DNA of 64,000 bases from Chitinibacter tainanensis DSM 15459 (GTDB lineage: Bacteria > Pseudomonadota > Gammaproteobacteria > Burkholderiales > Chitinibacteraceae), in the NCBI RefSeq assembly GCF_000429785.1, contig NZ_AUCN01000019.1, forward strand, positions 1,670 to 65,669. The letters run 5' to 3'. Position 1 is the first letter of the stretch, and each line of letters starts with the position of its first letter. The notes beneath the pieces are model-generated. The model was not told the origin of the DNA and ran no database searches. It worked only from the letters and a program-made list of their open reading frames with translations. Positions 56,092-64,000 of the stretch are shown one piece after another. The position numbers and the translations under genes were made by a program.

Positions 56092-57726
56092 ATGAGCAAT
56101 ATTATTGAATTGAAAATCCCGGACATCGGCGGCCACGCGGGCGTTGAAGTCATTGAAGTGTTCGTCAAGGCTGGCGACACCATCGAAAAAGAACAATCAC
56201 TGATCACCCTCGAAACCGACAAAGCCACCATGGAAGTGCCGGCCACCGAAGGCGGCGTCGTGAAAGAAATGAAGATCAAAGTCGGCGACAAAGCCTCAGA
56301 AGGCGATGTTGTACTGTTGCTTGAAGTGGGCGCGGCGGCTGCCGCCCCTGCTCCAGCTGCTGCGGCGGCTCCGGCAGCAGCACCAGCACCTGCGGCCGCC
56401 CCTGCCGCTGCGGCGCTGGTTGAAGTGCATGTGCCGGATATCGGCAACTTCGACGCGGTGGAAGTGATTGAAGTCAATGTCAAAGTCGGCGACACCATCG
56501 CGATTGACGACGGTCTGATCACGCTGGAATCTGACAAAGCCAGCATGGAAGTACCTTCCACTGCGGCCGGTGTGGTTGAAAGCATCGCCGTAAAAGTGGG
56601 CGATAAAGTGGCGCAAGGCGCTTTGGTACTGACCGTACGCTCTAGCGCGGCAGCAGCTGCGCCAGCGGCAGCACCAGTAGCAACTTCTGCACCTGCAGCA
56701 GCACCCGTTGCGGCGGCACCAGCAGCAGCGGCTCCAGTTGCAGCACCAGCAGCAGTCGCGTCTGCGCCAGCCAAGTTTGACGAAGCGAACTTCAACAAAG
56801 CGCACGCTTCACCATCAGTGCGTAAATTTGCGCGCGAATTGGGCGTGGATTTGAGCAAAGTAGCCGGTAAAGGCCCGAAAGGCCGCATCTTGCACGAAGA
56901 CGTACAGTCTTTCGTGAAATCGGTGATGACTAGCGCGGTAGCTTCGTCTTTCGCTGCTGGTGCGGCGCCTGCAGCGGCATCACTGGGCGGTGGTCTGGAT
57001 CTGTTGCCATGGCCGAAAGTCGATTTCGCCAAATTTGGCCCGATCGAAACCAAGCCATTGTCACGCATCAAGAAAATCTCTGGCGCGAATCTGCACCGCA
57101 ACTGGGTGGTAATCCCGCACGTAACGTTCAACGACGAGTGCGATATCACCGAGCTGGAAGAATTCCGCAAGCAAGTGGGCAAAGAGTGGGAAAAATCAGG
57201 CCTGAAGATCAGCCCATTGGCCTTCATCATCAAGGCCGCCGCTGAAGCACTGAAAGCCTTCCCAGAAATGAATTCGTCACTCGATGGCGACAATCTGGTG
57301 CTGAAACAGTACTACCACATCGGTTTTGCGGCCGACACGCCAAATGGCTTGGTAGTACCGGTGATCAAAGACGCCGACAAGAAAGGCCTGAAAGAGATTT
57401 GCAAAGAGTTGACCGAATTGTCGCTCGCTGCTCGCGAAGGCAAACTCAAGCCAACCGATATGCAAGGCGCAACGTTCACGATTTCTAGCCTGGGCGGCAT
57501 CGGCGGCACCAGCTTCACGCCAATCGTCAATGCTCCTGAAGTCGCGATCTTGGGCGTGTGCAAATCGCAAATCAAACCAGTGTGGAACGGCAAAGAGTTT
57601 GCGCCACGGCTGATGTGCCCATTGTCGCTGTCGTTCGATCACCGCGTGATCGATGGCGCGCAAGCGGGTCGCTTCACCGTGTATCTGGGCAAATTGCTCA
57701 GCGACGTTCGCCGCTTGATTCTCTAA
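56092..57726 (+). CDS. aceF: Pyruvate dehydrogenase E2, dihydrolipoamide acetyltransferase
   Basis: 544 aa. Two lipoyl domains with [11 protein letters not shown] (Lys about 43) and [11 protein letters not shown] (Lys about 150), each followed by an Ala/Pro linker; a peripheral subunit-binding domain ([18 protein letters not shown], about 240-257); and the catalytic domain with [15 protein letters not shown] near the C-terminus. The first lipoyl domain is almost the same as the one at the start of lpdA, suggesting duplication between the genes. Confidence 0.97.
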   Translation: MSNIIELKIPDIGGHAGVEVIEVFVKAGDTIEKEQSLITLETDKATMEVPATEGGVVKEMKIKVGDKASEGDVVLLLEVGAAAAAPAPAAAAAPAAAPAPAAAPAAAALVEVHVPDIGNFDAVEVIEVNVKVGDTIAIDDGLITLESDKASMEVPSTAAGVVESIAVKVGDKVAQGALVLTVRSSAAAAAPAAAPVATSAPAAAPVAAAPAAAAPVAAPAAVASAPAKFDEANFNKAHASPSVRKFARELGVDLSKVAGKGPKGRILHEDVQSFVKSVMTSAVASSFAAGAAPAAASLGGGLDLLPWPKVDFAKFGPIETKPLSRIKKISGANLHRNWVVIPHVTFNDECDITELEEFRKQVGKEWEKSGLKISPLAFIIKAAAEALKAFPEMNSSLDGDNLVLKQYYHIGFAADTPNGLVVPVIKDADKKGLKEICKELTELSLAAREGKLKPTDMQGATFTISSLGGIGGTSFTPIVNAPEVAILGVCKSQIKPVWNGKEFAPRLMCPLSLSFDHRVIDGAQAGRFTVYLGKLLSDVRRLIL

Positions 57727-57747
57727 TTCTGCGAGGCGTGAGAGCCG

Positions 57748-57796
57748 GGGTATTGCTCTACAGAGCAATACCCACAATCGCTCCCACCTCATACCC
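57748..57796. repeat. 49-bp bipartite motif, copy 12 (aceF-lpdA spacer)
   Basis: GGGTAT at 57748-57753 and ATACCC at 57791-57796, ending exactly 20 bases before the lpdA start. The left half is itself a perfect 12-base inverted repeat, GGGTATTGCTCT/AGAGCAATACCC (57748-57773), giving a third ATACCC. Confidence 0.9.
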
Positions 57797-57816
57797 TTGA
57801 CCTCACAGGACAAAAA

Positions 57817-59616
57817 ATGAGCAATACAATCGAACTGAAAGTACCCGATATCGGCGGCCATAGCGATGTGGCCATCATCGAGGTCTTTGTGAAAGCCGGC
57901 GATACCATCGCCGTTGAAGAAAGCCTGATCACCCTGGAAACCGACAAGGCGACCATGGAAGTGCCCGCCACTCACGCCGGCGTGATCAAAGAAATGAAAG
58001 TCGCCGTCGGCGACAAAGTGTCAGAAGGCAGCGTGATCGCCATCGTGGAAGTGGCCGCGAGCGCCGCTGCGCCAGCCCCTGCCGCGGCTGCCCCCGCTCC
58101 GGTGGCTGCACCAGCACCAGCCGCTGCGCCTGCAGTTGCCCCAACTGTTGCACCCGTGGCCGGCCAATACGCTGGCGCGGTGGACATGGAAGTGGACATG
58201 ATGGTCTTGGGCGCAGGCCCTGGCGGTTATTCTGCAGCGTTCCGTTCGGCTGACCTGGGCATGAAAACCGTGATCGTTGAGCGTTATGGCTCACTCGGCG
58301 GCGTTTGCTTGAACGTCGGTTGCATTCCATCGAAAGCCCTGCTGCACAATGCGGCGGTGATCGATGAAGTCGCCCACTTGGCGTCCAACGGGATCAAATT
58401 TGGCAAACCAGAAGTCGATATCGATGGTCTGCGTGGCTACAAAGAAAAAGTCATCAACAAGCTCACTGGCGGTTTGGCTGGCATGGCCAAAATGCGTAAA
58501 GTTGAGCACGTGCGCGGTATCGGTACTTTCCTTGATGCCAACCACATCGAAGTACAACTGACTTCGGGCACGGGCAAAGATCTGACTGGCGAGAAGAAAG
58601 TCATCAAGTTTGCCAAAGCGATTATCGCGGCCGGCTCGCAAGCGGTGAAATTGCCGTTCATTCCGAACGATCCACGTATCGTTGATTCAACTGGCGCGCT
58701 GGAACTCAAATCAGTGCCAAAACGCATGCTGATCATCGGCGGCGGTATTATCGGTCTGGAAATGGGTACGGTGTATTCAACACTGGGCGCGCGTCTAGAC
58801 GTGGTGGAGTTGTCTGACGGCCTGATGCAAGGCGCGGATCGCGATCTGGTGAAAGTATGGCAAGACTGGAATAAACACCGTTTTGACAACATCATGTTGC
58901 AATCGAAAACCACCAGCATTGAGCCAAAAGCAGACGGCATCTGGGTGACGTTCGAAGGCCCGAAAGTGCCGAGCGAGCCACAGTGCTACGACTTGGTACT
59001 GTATTCAACCGGTCGCTCGCCAAACGGCAAGAAAATCGGTGCGGAAAACGCGGGTGTGATCGTTGATGAGCGTGGCTTTATCGCCGTTGACAAGCAAATG
59101 CGCACCAACGTGCCACACATCTTCGCGATTGGCGACTTGGTCGGCCAACCGATGTTGGCGCACAAAGCCGTACACGAAGCGCACGTGGCCGCAGAAAACG
59201 CAGCGGATCACAAAGCGTACTTTGATGCACGCGTGATTCCAGGCGTAGCCTACACCGACCCAGAAGTGGCTTGGGTGGGTTTGACTGAAGATCAGGCCAA
59301 GAAAGAAGGCATCAAGATCACCAAGGGCGTATTCCCATGGGCGGCTTCAGGCCGTGCGATTGCCAATGGTCGTGATGAAGGCTTTACCAAGCTGATTTTC
59401 GACGCTGAAAACGGCCAAATCCTCGGCGGCGCGATTGTTGGCCCGCACGCTGGCGATATGATCGGTGAAGTGTGTTTGGGCATTGAAATGGGCGCAGATG
59501 CAGTGGACATCGGCAAAACCATTCACCCGCACCCAACCATGGGCGAGTCGATTGGTATGGCTGCCGAAGTGGCCAAAGGCGTATGTACCGACCTGCCACC
59601 GCAGCGCAAGAAATAA
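57817..59616 (+). CDS. lpdA: Dihydrolipoamide dehydrogenase (E3) with N-terminal lipoyl domain
   Basis: 599 aa. Residues 1-80 form a lipoyl domain ([11 protein letters not shown]), joined by an Ala/Pro linker to a complete E3: FAD motif [14 protein letters not shown], redox disulfide [13 protein letters not shown] (about 160-172), NAD-binding [10 protein letters not shown], and the catalytic His in HPHPTMGES. Extra lipoyl domains on E3 are known from Neisseria (the P64k protein). It reoxidises dihydrolipoamide with NAD+. Last gene of the operon, followed by a strong terminator. Confidence 0.97.
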   Translation: MSNTIELKVPDIGGHSDVAIIEVFVKAGDTIAVEESLITLETDKATMEVPATHAGVIKEMKVAVGDKVSEGSVIAIVEVAASAAAPAPAAAAPAPVAAPAPAAAPAVAPTVAPVAGQYAGAVDMEVDMMVLGAGPGGYSAAFRSADLGMKTVIVERYGSLGGVCLNVGCIPSKALLHNAAVIDEVAHLASNGIKFGKPEVDIDGLRGYKEKVINKLTGGLAGMAKMRKVEHVRGIGTFLDANHIEVQLTSGTGKDLTGEKKVIKFAKAIIAAGSQAVKLPFIPNDPRIVDSTGALELKSVPKRMLIIGGGIIGLEMGTVYSTLGARLDVVELSDGLMQGADRDLVKVWQDWNKHRFDNIMLQSKTTSIEPKADGIWVTFEGPKVPSEPQCYDLVLYSTGRSPNGKKIGAENAGVIVDERGFIAVDKQMRTNVPHIFAIGDLVGQPMLAHKAVHEAHVAAENAADHKAYFDARVIPGVAYTDPEVAWVGLTEDQAKKEGIKITKGVFPWAASGRAIANGRDEGFTKLIFDAENGQILGGAIVGPHAGDMIGEVCLGIEMGADAVDIGKTIHPHPTMGESIGMAAEVAKGVCTDLPPQRKK

Positions 59617-59633
59617 GCGCAGACACTGCGTAA

Positions 59634-59666
59634 ATAAAAAGCCACGGCATGCCGTGGCTTTTTTGT
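59634..59666 (+). terminator. Terminator of the aceEF-lpdA operon
   Basis: AAAAAGCCACGG/CCGTGGCTTTTTT around a CATG loop; also usable for the converging M48 gene. Confidence 0.94.
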
Positions 59667-59728
59667 GGCTGATTTAATTGCAACGATTGAGGCCGCCGCA
59701 GTTAGCTCATCGCAGCCTACGCCGAGAC

Positions 59729-60718
59729 TCAAGGCTGCCGCAATGTGCGCAAGCGTTCTGCCGTTGCCGGATGCGTGGCCAGTAACTCCGGCACTTCAGT
59801 ATGCGCAGGCTGGCTGCCGACGAGTTTTTCCAGCGCATCGGCCAGCACAGCTGGCGATTTCCCCTGCGCACGCAGGCGCTGCGCGGCGAACTCATCGGCT
59901 TCGCGTTCGAATTGGCGGGTATAACCCAGCTGCACTACCAGCGCAGCCATGGCCGCGACATTGCTCACCGCACTGGGTGCATCCCCCAGCACCACCGCGG
60001 CAATCAGGCCCAGACCGGCCGCCTGATAGACATTACGCAGCCCATGCTGACGCTCAACATGCCCCATTTCATGCAGCAAGACCGCGATAATTTCATCGTC
60101 GCTCAAGAGCGTGGCTAGCTGATCCGTTACCACCACTTGCCCACCCGGCAAGGCAAAGGCATTGGCGCCAACGTTGGGCAAATCATAAAAATGCAGCTGA
60201 TACGGAAAATGGCTCGCTTGCGTTTGCGCCTGCCAGCGCTGCAGCAAAGCCTGCTGGCGTGCCGGCGGCAGCTGGCTAGGTTGCAATGTAATCCCGAGCT
60301 TAGGTAGCGAAGCCAGGGTGGCCTCACCCAGCATGGATTCGAGCTTCACTGGGGTGAGCTTGGCCGCCAGATGCGCGGCCAGCGGCATACCTTGCCAATA
60401 AAGCAGCACCGCTGCCAGCACAATCCCCAGCACCGCCAGTACACTGTAGCGCCAACGCGCCTCCAGTTGCGCCAGTGGCTGCTGACCTTGGCCGAGTAAT
60501 TCGGCCAAGGCCTGTGCGGCTGGGCATTCCAGTACCGCCCCATCAGGCAGGTTTACCCGCGCTGGCAGATTGCCCAAGATGGGCTCTAGGGCGCAGGCCG
60601 CCAATGGCACTTGCCGCTCCCAGCCCTCGCCATGGATCAGCAATTGTTCGTCCACGCGGCTTAATTGCACCGTAAACAGGTGGCTGGTATGCCCATCCAG
60701 ATAGCTGGCGCTCAGCAT
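59729..60718 (-). CDS. M48-family zinc metallopeptidase (membrane-anchored)
   Basis: 329 aa. N-terminal soluble region, one membrane helix (about 90-112, VLAVLGIVLAAVLLYW), then the M48 domain with HEMGH zinc motif (LLHEMGHVERQHG, about 215) and the downstream Glu in READEFAAQRL. Probably a periplasmic quality-control protease of the HtpX/BepA-like group. Its ATG overlaps the stop of the DUF898 gene (TAATG), so the two are co-translated. Confidence 0.87.
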   Translation of the reverse strand: MLSASYLDGHTSHLFTVQLSRVDEQLLIHGEGWERQVPLAACALEPILGNLPARVNLPDGAVLECPAAQALAELLGQGQQPLAQLEARWRYSVLAVLGIVLAAVLLYWQGMPLAAHLAAKLTPVKLESMLGEATLASLPKLGITLQPSQLPPARQQALLQRWQAQTQASHFPYQLHFYDLPNVGANAFALPGGQVVVTDQLATLLSDDEIIAVLLHEMGHVERQHGLRNVYQAAGLGLIAAVVLGDAPSAVSNVAAMAALVVQLGYTRQFEREADEFAAQRLRAQGKSPAVLADALEKLVGSQPAHTEVPELLATHPATAERLRTLRQP

Positions 60719-61788
60719 TAGATCGCTAAATCCACATCAAAAAGATCAGTGGCTTCAGCGCCTACCGCCGAGCCGGCATTTTGCACTACGGCATTAAATT
60801 GATTGAGCCCTTCCGGTGCGTGCAGACTCATGCCATTCAGACGCATGCGACTTTGCGCCACTTTTAACCATGGCAAGGCAAGGCCGAACGTGAGCACCAC
60901 CAAAGGCAAGCGCCACGCCATCATGCGGCCATATGCCCAGGGGCTGGCCTGACTATCAAAGCTCACCGCCCCCAGTGCGGTTTGCCGCCAGCCAAAATTG
61001 GCCTGCGCCAAACGCACCGCTGCTGCGACCACACTAAAGCCCACCAGCATCACGATATAGCCAATCACCAGCGGCAAAATCGCAGCGATCAGCAGCGCCG
61101 GATTGCTTTTATTCAGCTCGCTCAAATTCACGCCCGCGCCAAAAATCGTTGCGCCGACAGTGAAAGCAAAACCCAGCCCCACCACCAGCATCACGCCCAA
61201 ACCGGCCAAGGCTGCGCGATAGTAGCCCCCCACCGCCGAACCCAGCTGGCTAAAGCGCTGATCGCCAAAGCTGGCATGATCCACCACAAAACGGAATTGC
61301 TGATGCTGCACATAAGGCAAGGCCAACCCCAGGGAAGGAATCAGCAACAGCGGTAGCAGCAGGTAATTTTTGACCGCGCCCCACACCGTGCCATGAAAAT
61401 CAAAGGGCACATTGCGATAACGGGTTTGGCGCAGATTAAACCGGATACTGCGCACGATCATCCATGGCAACACCAGCAGGAATAACAGCCCAAACAGCCC
61501 GCCCAGCAGCGGATGCAGATTCGAGCCAACGGCGTACAAGGCAAAGAAAGCAAAGGCGATCAGGCGACCAATCAAAATCTTCACCGGCTGCGCGGTGTAA
61601 TCAAAGCGTGAGCCAGCCAGCTCGGTATTGCCATAAAAGTACTTCAAACGCCGCACTTTGGCCCAGGCCGAATAAATGCCCAGGGTGAGGACGCTGAGTA
61701 ACAGATTCACAATCCAGATCCGGAAATACTCGCCACCTTGTCCATGAAACTGGATCGCCCAGCGATTGCTCTGCATCTGCTCGTCCAT
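60718..61788 (-). CDS. DUF898 (YjgN-like) multispan membrane protein
   Basis: 356 aa with at least six membrane helices. The N-terminal GEYFRIWIVNLLLSVLTLG and YSAWAKVRRLKYFYGNT are characteristic of DUF898/YjgN. Function unknown; the pairing with an M48 protease gene recurs in proteobacteria. ATG at 61788 (MDEQMQSNRW) has GGGGCAGGGG just ahead. Confidence 0.85.
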   Translation of the reverse strand: MDEQMQSNRWAIQFHGQGGEYFRIWIVNLLLSVLTLGIYSAWAKVRRLKYFYGNTELAGSRFDYTAQPVKILIGRLIAFAFFALYAVGSNLHPLLGGLFGLLFLLVLPWMIVRSIRFNLRQTRYRNVPFDFHGTVWGAVKNYLLLPLLLIPSLGLALPYVQHQQFRFVVDHASFGDQRFSQLGSAVGGYYRAALAGLGVMLVVGLGFAFTVGATIFGAGVNLSELNKSNPALLIAAILPLVIGYIVMLVGFSVVAAAVRLAQANFGWRQTALGAVSFDSQASPWAYGRMMAWRLPLVVLTFGLALPWLKVAQSRMRLNGMSLHAPEGLNQFNAVVQNAGSAVGAEATDLFDVDLAI

Positions 61789-61806
61789 CCCCTGCCCCTT
61801 AATCAT

Positions 61807-62193
61807 GCAAAAACCATCATATTATTTTCACGTAAGACACTACACAAGCTGGATGACAGCCATGTTGCTTTGCCGGCGGCGCAAAGCTGGGCGGCAAAGC
61901 TTGCCTGCGCGCGCCAGTATCTGCACCGCCAGGCTAGCCAGCATGTTGCAAAGCCGCAGCAACACAGCGGCGCAGGATATTAATGAAGCAGTGGGTATAG
62001 CCATCAATACAAATAGAATTAATACATACACAGATATACCCATACCCTGTATGAAATAACCTAAGCCGAAATGACCAACGGCAGCAGCAAGAAATCGTGC
62101 AGTGCAATAAATTGGGAAAACGGTTAGCAGTAATCCGTCGATGGCACGTTTTATGCTCTGTAGTGCGCGTCGAACCCGCAAGAGGTAGGCATC
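61807..62193. other. Non-coding region with one 49-bp motif
   Basis: A 387-bp stretch between the DUF898 gene and a small frame. It includes a copy of the 49-bp motif (61993-62041) plus an adjoining ATACCC (62042-62047). A minus-strand frame across 61840-62238 has hydrophobic segments but no ribosome-binding site, and I do not call it. Confidence 0.6.
61993..62041. repeat. 49-bp bipartite motif, copy 13 (intergenic)
   Basis: GGGTAT at 61993-61998 and ATACCC at 62036-62041, followed at once by another ATACCC. The interior is A+T-rich. Confidence 0.9.
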
Positions 62194-62376
62194 ATGGCAA
62201 GTAGCGACAACAGCAACAGCACCAAACAGCTCACGCATCAGCGTTTAAGTCACGAAATTACGCATGAGCTGGAGCAGTGTTTATCACTCTGCCAGCAATT
62301 GCAGATCGATTTCTATGCCTGTTTGGCCCACGCCCGCATCGAATTCGATAAACATCAGCGCGAACCAAGCGCCTGA
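62194..62376 (+). CDS. Small hypothetical protein
   Basis: 60 aa, unrecognised. Polar start (MASSDNSNSTKQ), then a likely amphipathic helix with two cysteines (LEQCLSLCQQLQIDFYACLAHARIEF in outline). AAGAGG lies eight bases before the ATG and a terminator follows 35 bases after the stop, which together support a real gene. Possible regulator or adaptor; no function inferred. Confidence 0.5.
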   Translation: MASSDNSNSTKQLTHQRLSHEITHELEQCLSLCQQLQIDFYACLAHARIEFDKHQREPSA

Positions 62377-62411
62377 GACTGTCGCAGTAGAAAAAATCAG
62401 CGCAGAAGTGA

Positions 62412-62437
62412 AAAAAGACACCCCCAGGTGTCTTTTT
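62412..62437. terminator. Bidirectional terminator beside the tRNA cluster
   Basis: AAAAAGACACC/GGTGTCTTTTT stem with a four-base loop. It serves the small plus-strand gene and the minus-strand tRNA transcript. Confidence 0.92.
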
Positions 62438-62442
62438 GATTG

Positions 62443-62517
62443 TGGCGTCCCCACGGGGAATCGAACCCCGGCCGCCGCCGTGAAAGGGCAGTGTTCTAAC
62501 CGCTAAACTATGGGGAC
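62443..62517 (-). tRNA. tRNA-Glu (anticodon TTC), divergent copy
   Basis: Folds as a cloverleaf: acceptor GTCCCCA/TGGGGAC, D arm GTTT/GAAC, anticodon stem CTGCC/GGCGG with loop CTTTCAC, T arm CGGGG/CCCCG, CCA encoded. One stem pair in the anticodon arm is T-G. D and variable regions differ from the neighbouring tRNA-Glu copy. Confidence 0.93.
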
Positions 62518-62553
62518 TTAACTGGTAAGTCAATGTGTGCTGGCCGCCTAAAC

Positions 62554-62629
62554 TGGCGTCCCCACGGGGATTCGAACCCCGGTTATCGCCGTGAAAGGGC
62601 GGTGTCCTAGGCCTCTAGACGATGGGGAC
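62554..62629 (-). tRNA. tRNA-Glu (anticodon TTC)
   Basis: 76 nt with encoded CCA; closely like the classical bacterial tRNA-Glu (GTCCCCATCGTCTAGAGGCC start, CCGCCCTTTCACGGCG anticodon arm). 36 bases from the divergent copy; both and tRNA-Ala are likely one transcript. Confidence 0.97.
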
Positions 62630-62678
62630 TGCGTACAACTAACTTCGTCAGGCTGTCACACACTCACTTTGTATTCTT

Positions 62679-62754
<76 letters not shown>

Positions 62755-62848
62755 AAAAGAGATGCACATAATAGTTACACATCTCAGTCGCGTCAAGCTT
62801 TTGCTGCAATATTTTTGACCTAATTGCACAAAAGCTTGATTCAGCAAC

Positions 62849-63649
62849 TTAAATTGGCGCCCACCAGTAAGCGTCGCTCGCCACTTCCTGCTCATGCGCT
62901 TTGCTATTCGGGAAGTTCTTCAGCAACACGCGTTTGGCATCATCACGATAATCGGTCATGCCCAGCTTATCGTAGGCCTGATACATCAACCCCAGCGCGC
63001 CTTCCACTTGCTTGGTATTGCTGTAGTTATCAATCAGCGCCTTGCCGCGATTGGCCGCGGCAAGATATGCGCCGCGTTTGAAATAGTAACGGCCAACGTG
63101 CAATTCGTAATTAGCTAGCGCGCCGATCAGATACCCCATCCGCAGCTGGGCATCGCGGGCATATTTACTTTCAGGAAAGCGGGTGACTAATTCACGGAAA
63201 GCATTGAATGACTCTTTGGCCGCTTTAGGGTCGCGCTCAGACATATCTTGCTTAGACAGCACCGACAAGAAGCCTTGCGACTCATTAAACGTCACCAGCC
63301 CTTTCAGGTACATCGCGTAATCCAGGCTTGGATGAGTTGGGTTTTGCTTCATAAAGCGATCAATTGCCGCCAGCGCCAGCGCGGGCTCCTGATCTTTGTA
63401 ATAGTTGTAGGCGGTTTCCAGCTGGGCTTGCTGGGCATATTTACCATATGGGAAACGCGCTTCCAACCGCTCGAATAATTGATTCGATTTAGTGAAATTG
63501 CGGCTGGCCTGCTCGGATTTAGCTTCATTGAACAGCTTGTCCGCCGACCAGTTTTTCGTTTCATCGTTGGTGCTGCCGGTGCTGGCACAACCTGCCACTA
63601 AACCGATCAGCAAGGCAGAAACGAGGATTCGAGGTAGAATCTTATTCAT
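62849..63649 (-). CDS. bamD: Outer-membrane assembly lipoprotein BamD (ComL)
   Basis: 266 aa. Lipobox VAGC (Cys21), then five TPR-like repeats starting LFNEAKSEQASRNFTKSNQLF, with the conserved FPYGKYAQQAQLETAYNYYK and ARDAQLRMGYLIGALANYELHVGRYY. Essential partner of BamA in beta-barrel insertion. The start codon overlaps that of the divergent rluD by two bases (CATG), so each leader lies within the other gene. Confidence 0.96.
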   Translation of the reverse strand: MNKILPRILVSALLIGLVAGCASTGSTNDETKNWSADKLFNEAKSEQASRNFTKSNQLFERLEARFPYGKYAQQAQLETAYNYYKDQEPALALAAIDRFMKQNPTHPSLDYAMYLKGLVTFNESQGFLSVLSKQDMSERDPKAAKESFNAFRELVTRFPESKYARDAQLRMGYLIGALANYELHVGRYYFKRGAYLAAANRGKALIDNYSNTKQVEGALGLMYQAYDKLGMTDYRDDAKRVLLKNFPNSKAHEQEVASDAYWWAPI

Positions 63650-64000
63650 GATGCAATCCGATATTGAACTCGACGATTATAACGACTTCGCAGACACCCG
63701 TGTGCTGACTGTGCCCGCCGACCTGGCTGGCACCCGGCTTGACGCGGCGCTGGCGAAGATTTTGCCTGATTTCTCCCGCTCACGCATGGCCGGCTGGATT
63801 AAAGACGGACAGGTTTTGCTCGATGGCGCCCCCGCCACCACCAAAACCAAGCTCTGGGGCGGTGAAACGCTCACCGTCACCATTCAGCCCGACCCCAATG
63901 AAGTGGCGTATGTGGCCGAAGATCTGCCACTGGAAGTGCTGTACGAAGATGCAGCGCTGCTGATCATCAACAAGCCGGCGGGCTTGGTGGTGCACCCCGG
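63648..64000 (+). CDS. rluD: 23S rRNA pseudouridine synthase RluD (3' end outside window)
   Basis: 117 codons are visible. S4-like RNA-binding domain (AGTRLDAALAKILPDFSRSRM, about 28-48) followed by the beginning of the synthase domain (VLYEDAALLIINKPAGLVVHPG). RluD makes pseudouridines 1911, 1915 and 1917 in helix 69. Two consecutive ATGs (63648, 63651) are possible starts; the nearest GAGG is 13 or more bases upstream, so the start is not certain. Confidence 0.9.
   Translation, partial: MMQSDIELDDYNDFADTRVLTVPADLAGTRLDAALAKILPDFSRSRMAGWIKDGQVLLDGAPATTKTKLWGGETLTVTIQPDPNEVAYVAEDLPLEVLYEDAALLIINKPAGLVVHP

Noticed and set aside
61840..62238. Minus-strand frame of 132 codons with hydrophobic segments
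   Set aside because: No ribosome-binding site, it overlaps the better-supported small plus-strand gene and a 49-bp motif, and its codon pattern is unlike the real genes.

Overview
The window is a gene-dense stretch (about 57% G+C by eye) of a betaproteobacterial chromosome. The order Neisseriales is the best fit, probably near Chitinibacteraceae/Chromobacteriaceae; I cannot name a genus. The signs are Neisseria-type porins, a dihydrolipoamide dehydrogenase with its own lipoyl domain, the birA-coaX-SPOR cluster, the bamD/rluD head-to-head pair and an Entner-Doudoroff cluster with its regulator HexR. I see no prophage, insertion sequence or CRISPR array, and nearly every gene is housekeeping.

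Layout. 1-3 kb: the end of a DUF3426 envelope gene that carries an Ala-Pro hexanucleotide repeat, then two thiol peroxidase paralogues (the first has lost every catalytic residue) and a DUF3025 gene. 3-11 kb: a large AsmA-like DUF748 protein, a STAS protein, hslV, and the overlapping birA-coaX-SPOR operon. 11-14 kb: flgP-flgT flagellar H-ring operon plus an unknown secreted protein. 14-20 kb (minus strand): trmB, thiG, thiS, spoT, rpoZ, gmk, yicC. 20-22 kb: a Ser/Thr kinase and PP2C phosphatase pair. 22-29 kb: a phosphate-starvation island with phoX, two tandem alkaline phosphatases and an unknown secreted protein, with recognisable Pho boxes in front of both transcription units. 29-41 kb: mltG, a DinG-like helicase, a DODA-type dioxygenase, a MocR regulator, ccoG, a short-chain dehydrogenase, hpnE-hpnD, a DUF4136 lipoprotein and aroC. 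41-44 kb: two porins. 44-53 kb: central glucose catabolism, with gapA, eda and edd on one strand and zwf, pgl, hexR and pgi on the other; the divergent promoter region holds two HexR-like boxes. 53-60 kb: pyruvate dehydrogenase operon aceE-aceF-lpdA. 60-64 kb: an M48 protease/DUF898 pair, three tRNA genes, bamD and the start of rluD.

The most unusual observation is a dispersed, fixed-geometry DNA motif: RGGTAT, exactly 37 variable bases, then ATACCC. It is 49 bp in all and its own reverse complement. I found 13 perfect copies and three with one or two mismatches, roughly one per 5 kb. They lie in operon spacers, across stop codons and inside coding regions (DUF3426 gene, birA, coaX, edd). Under equal base frequencies about 0.01 copy would be expected by chance in this window. 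The interiors share no clear sequence, so this looks like a genome-wide protein-binding or chromosome-organising site, or a very reduced repeat family, that I cannot match to any named element.
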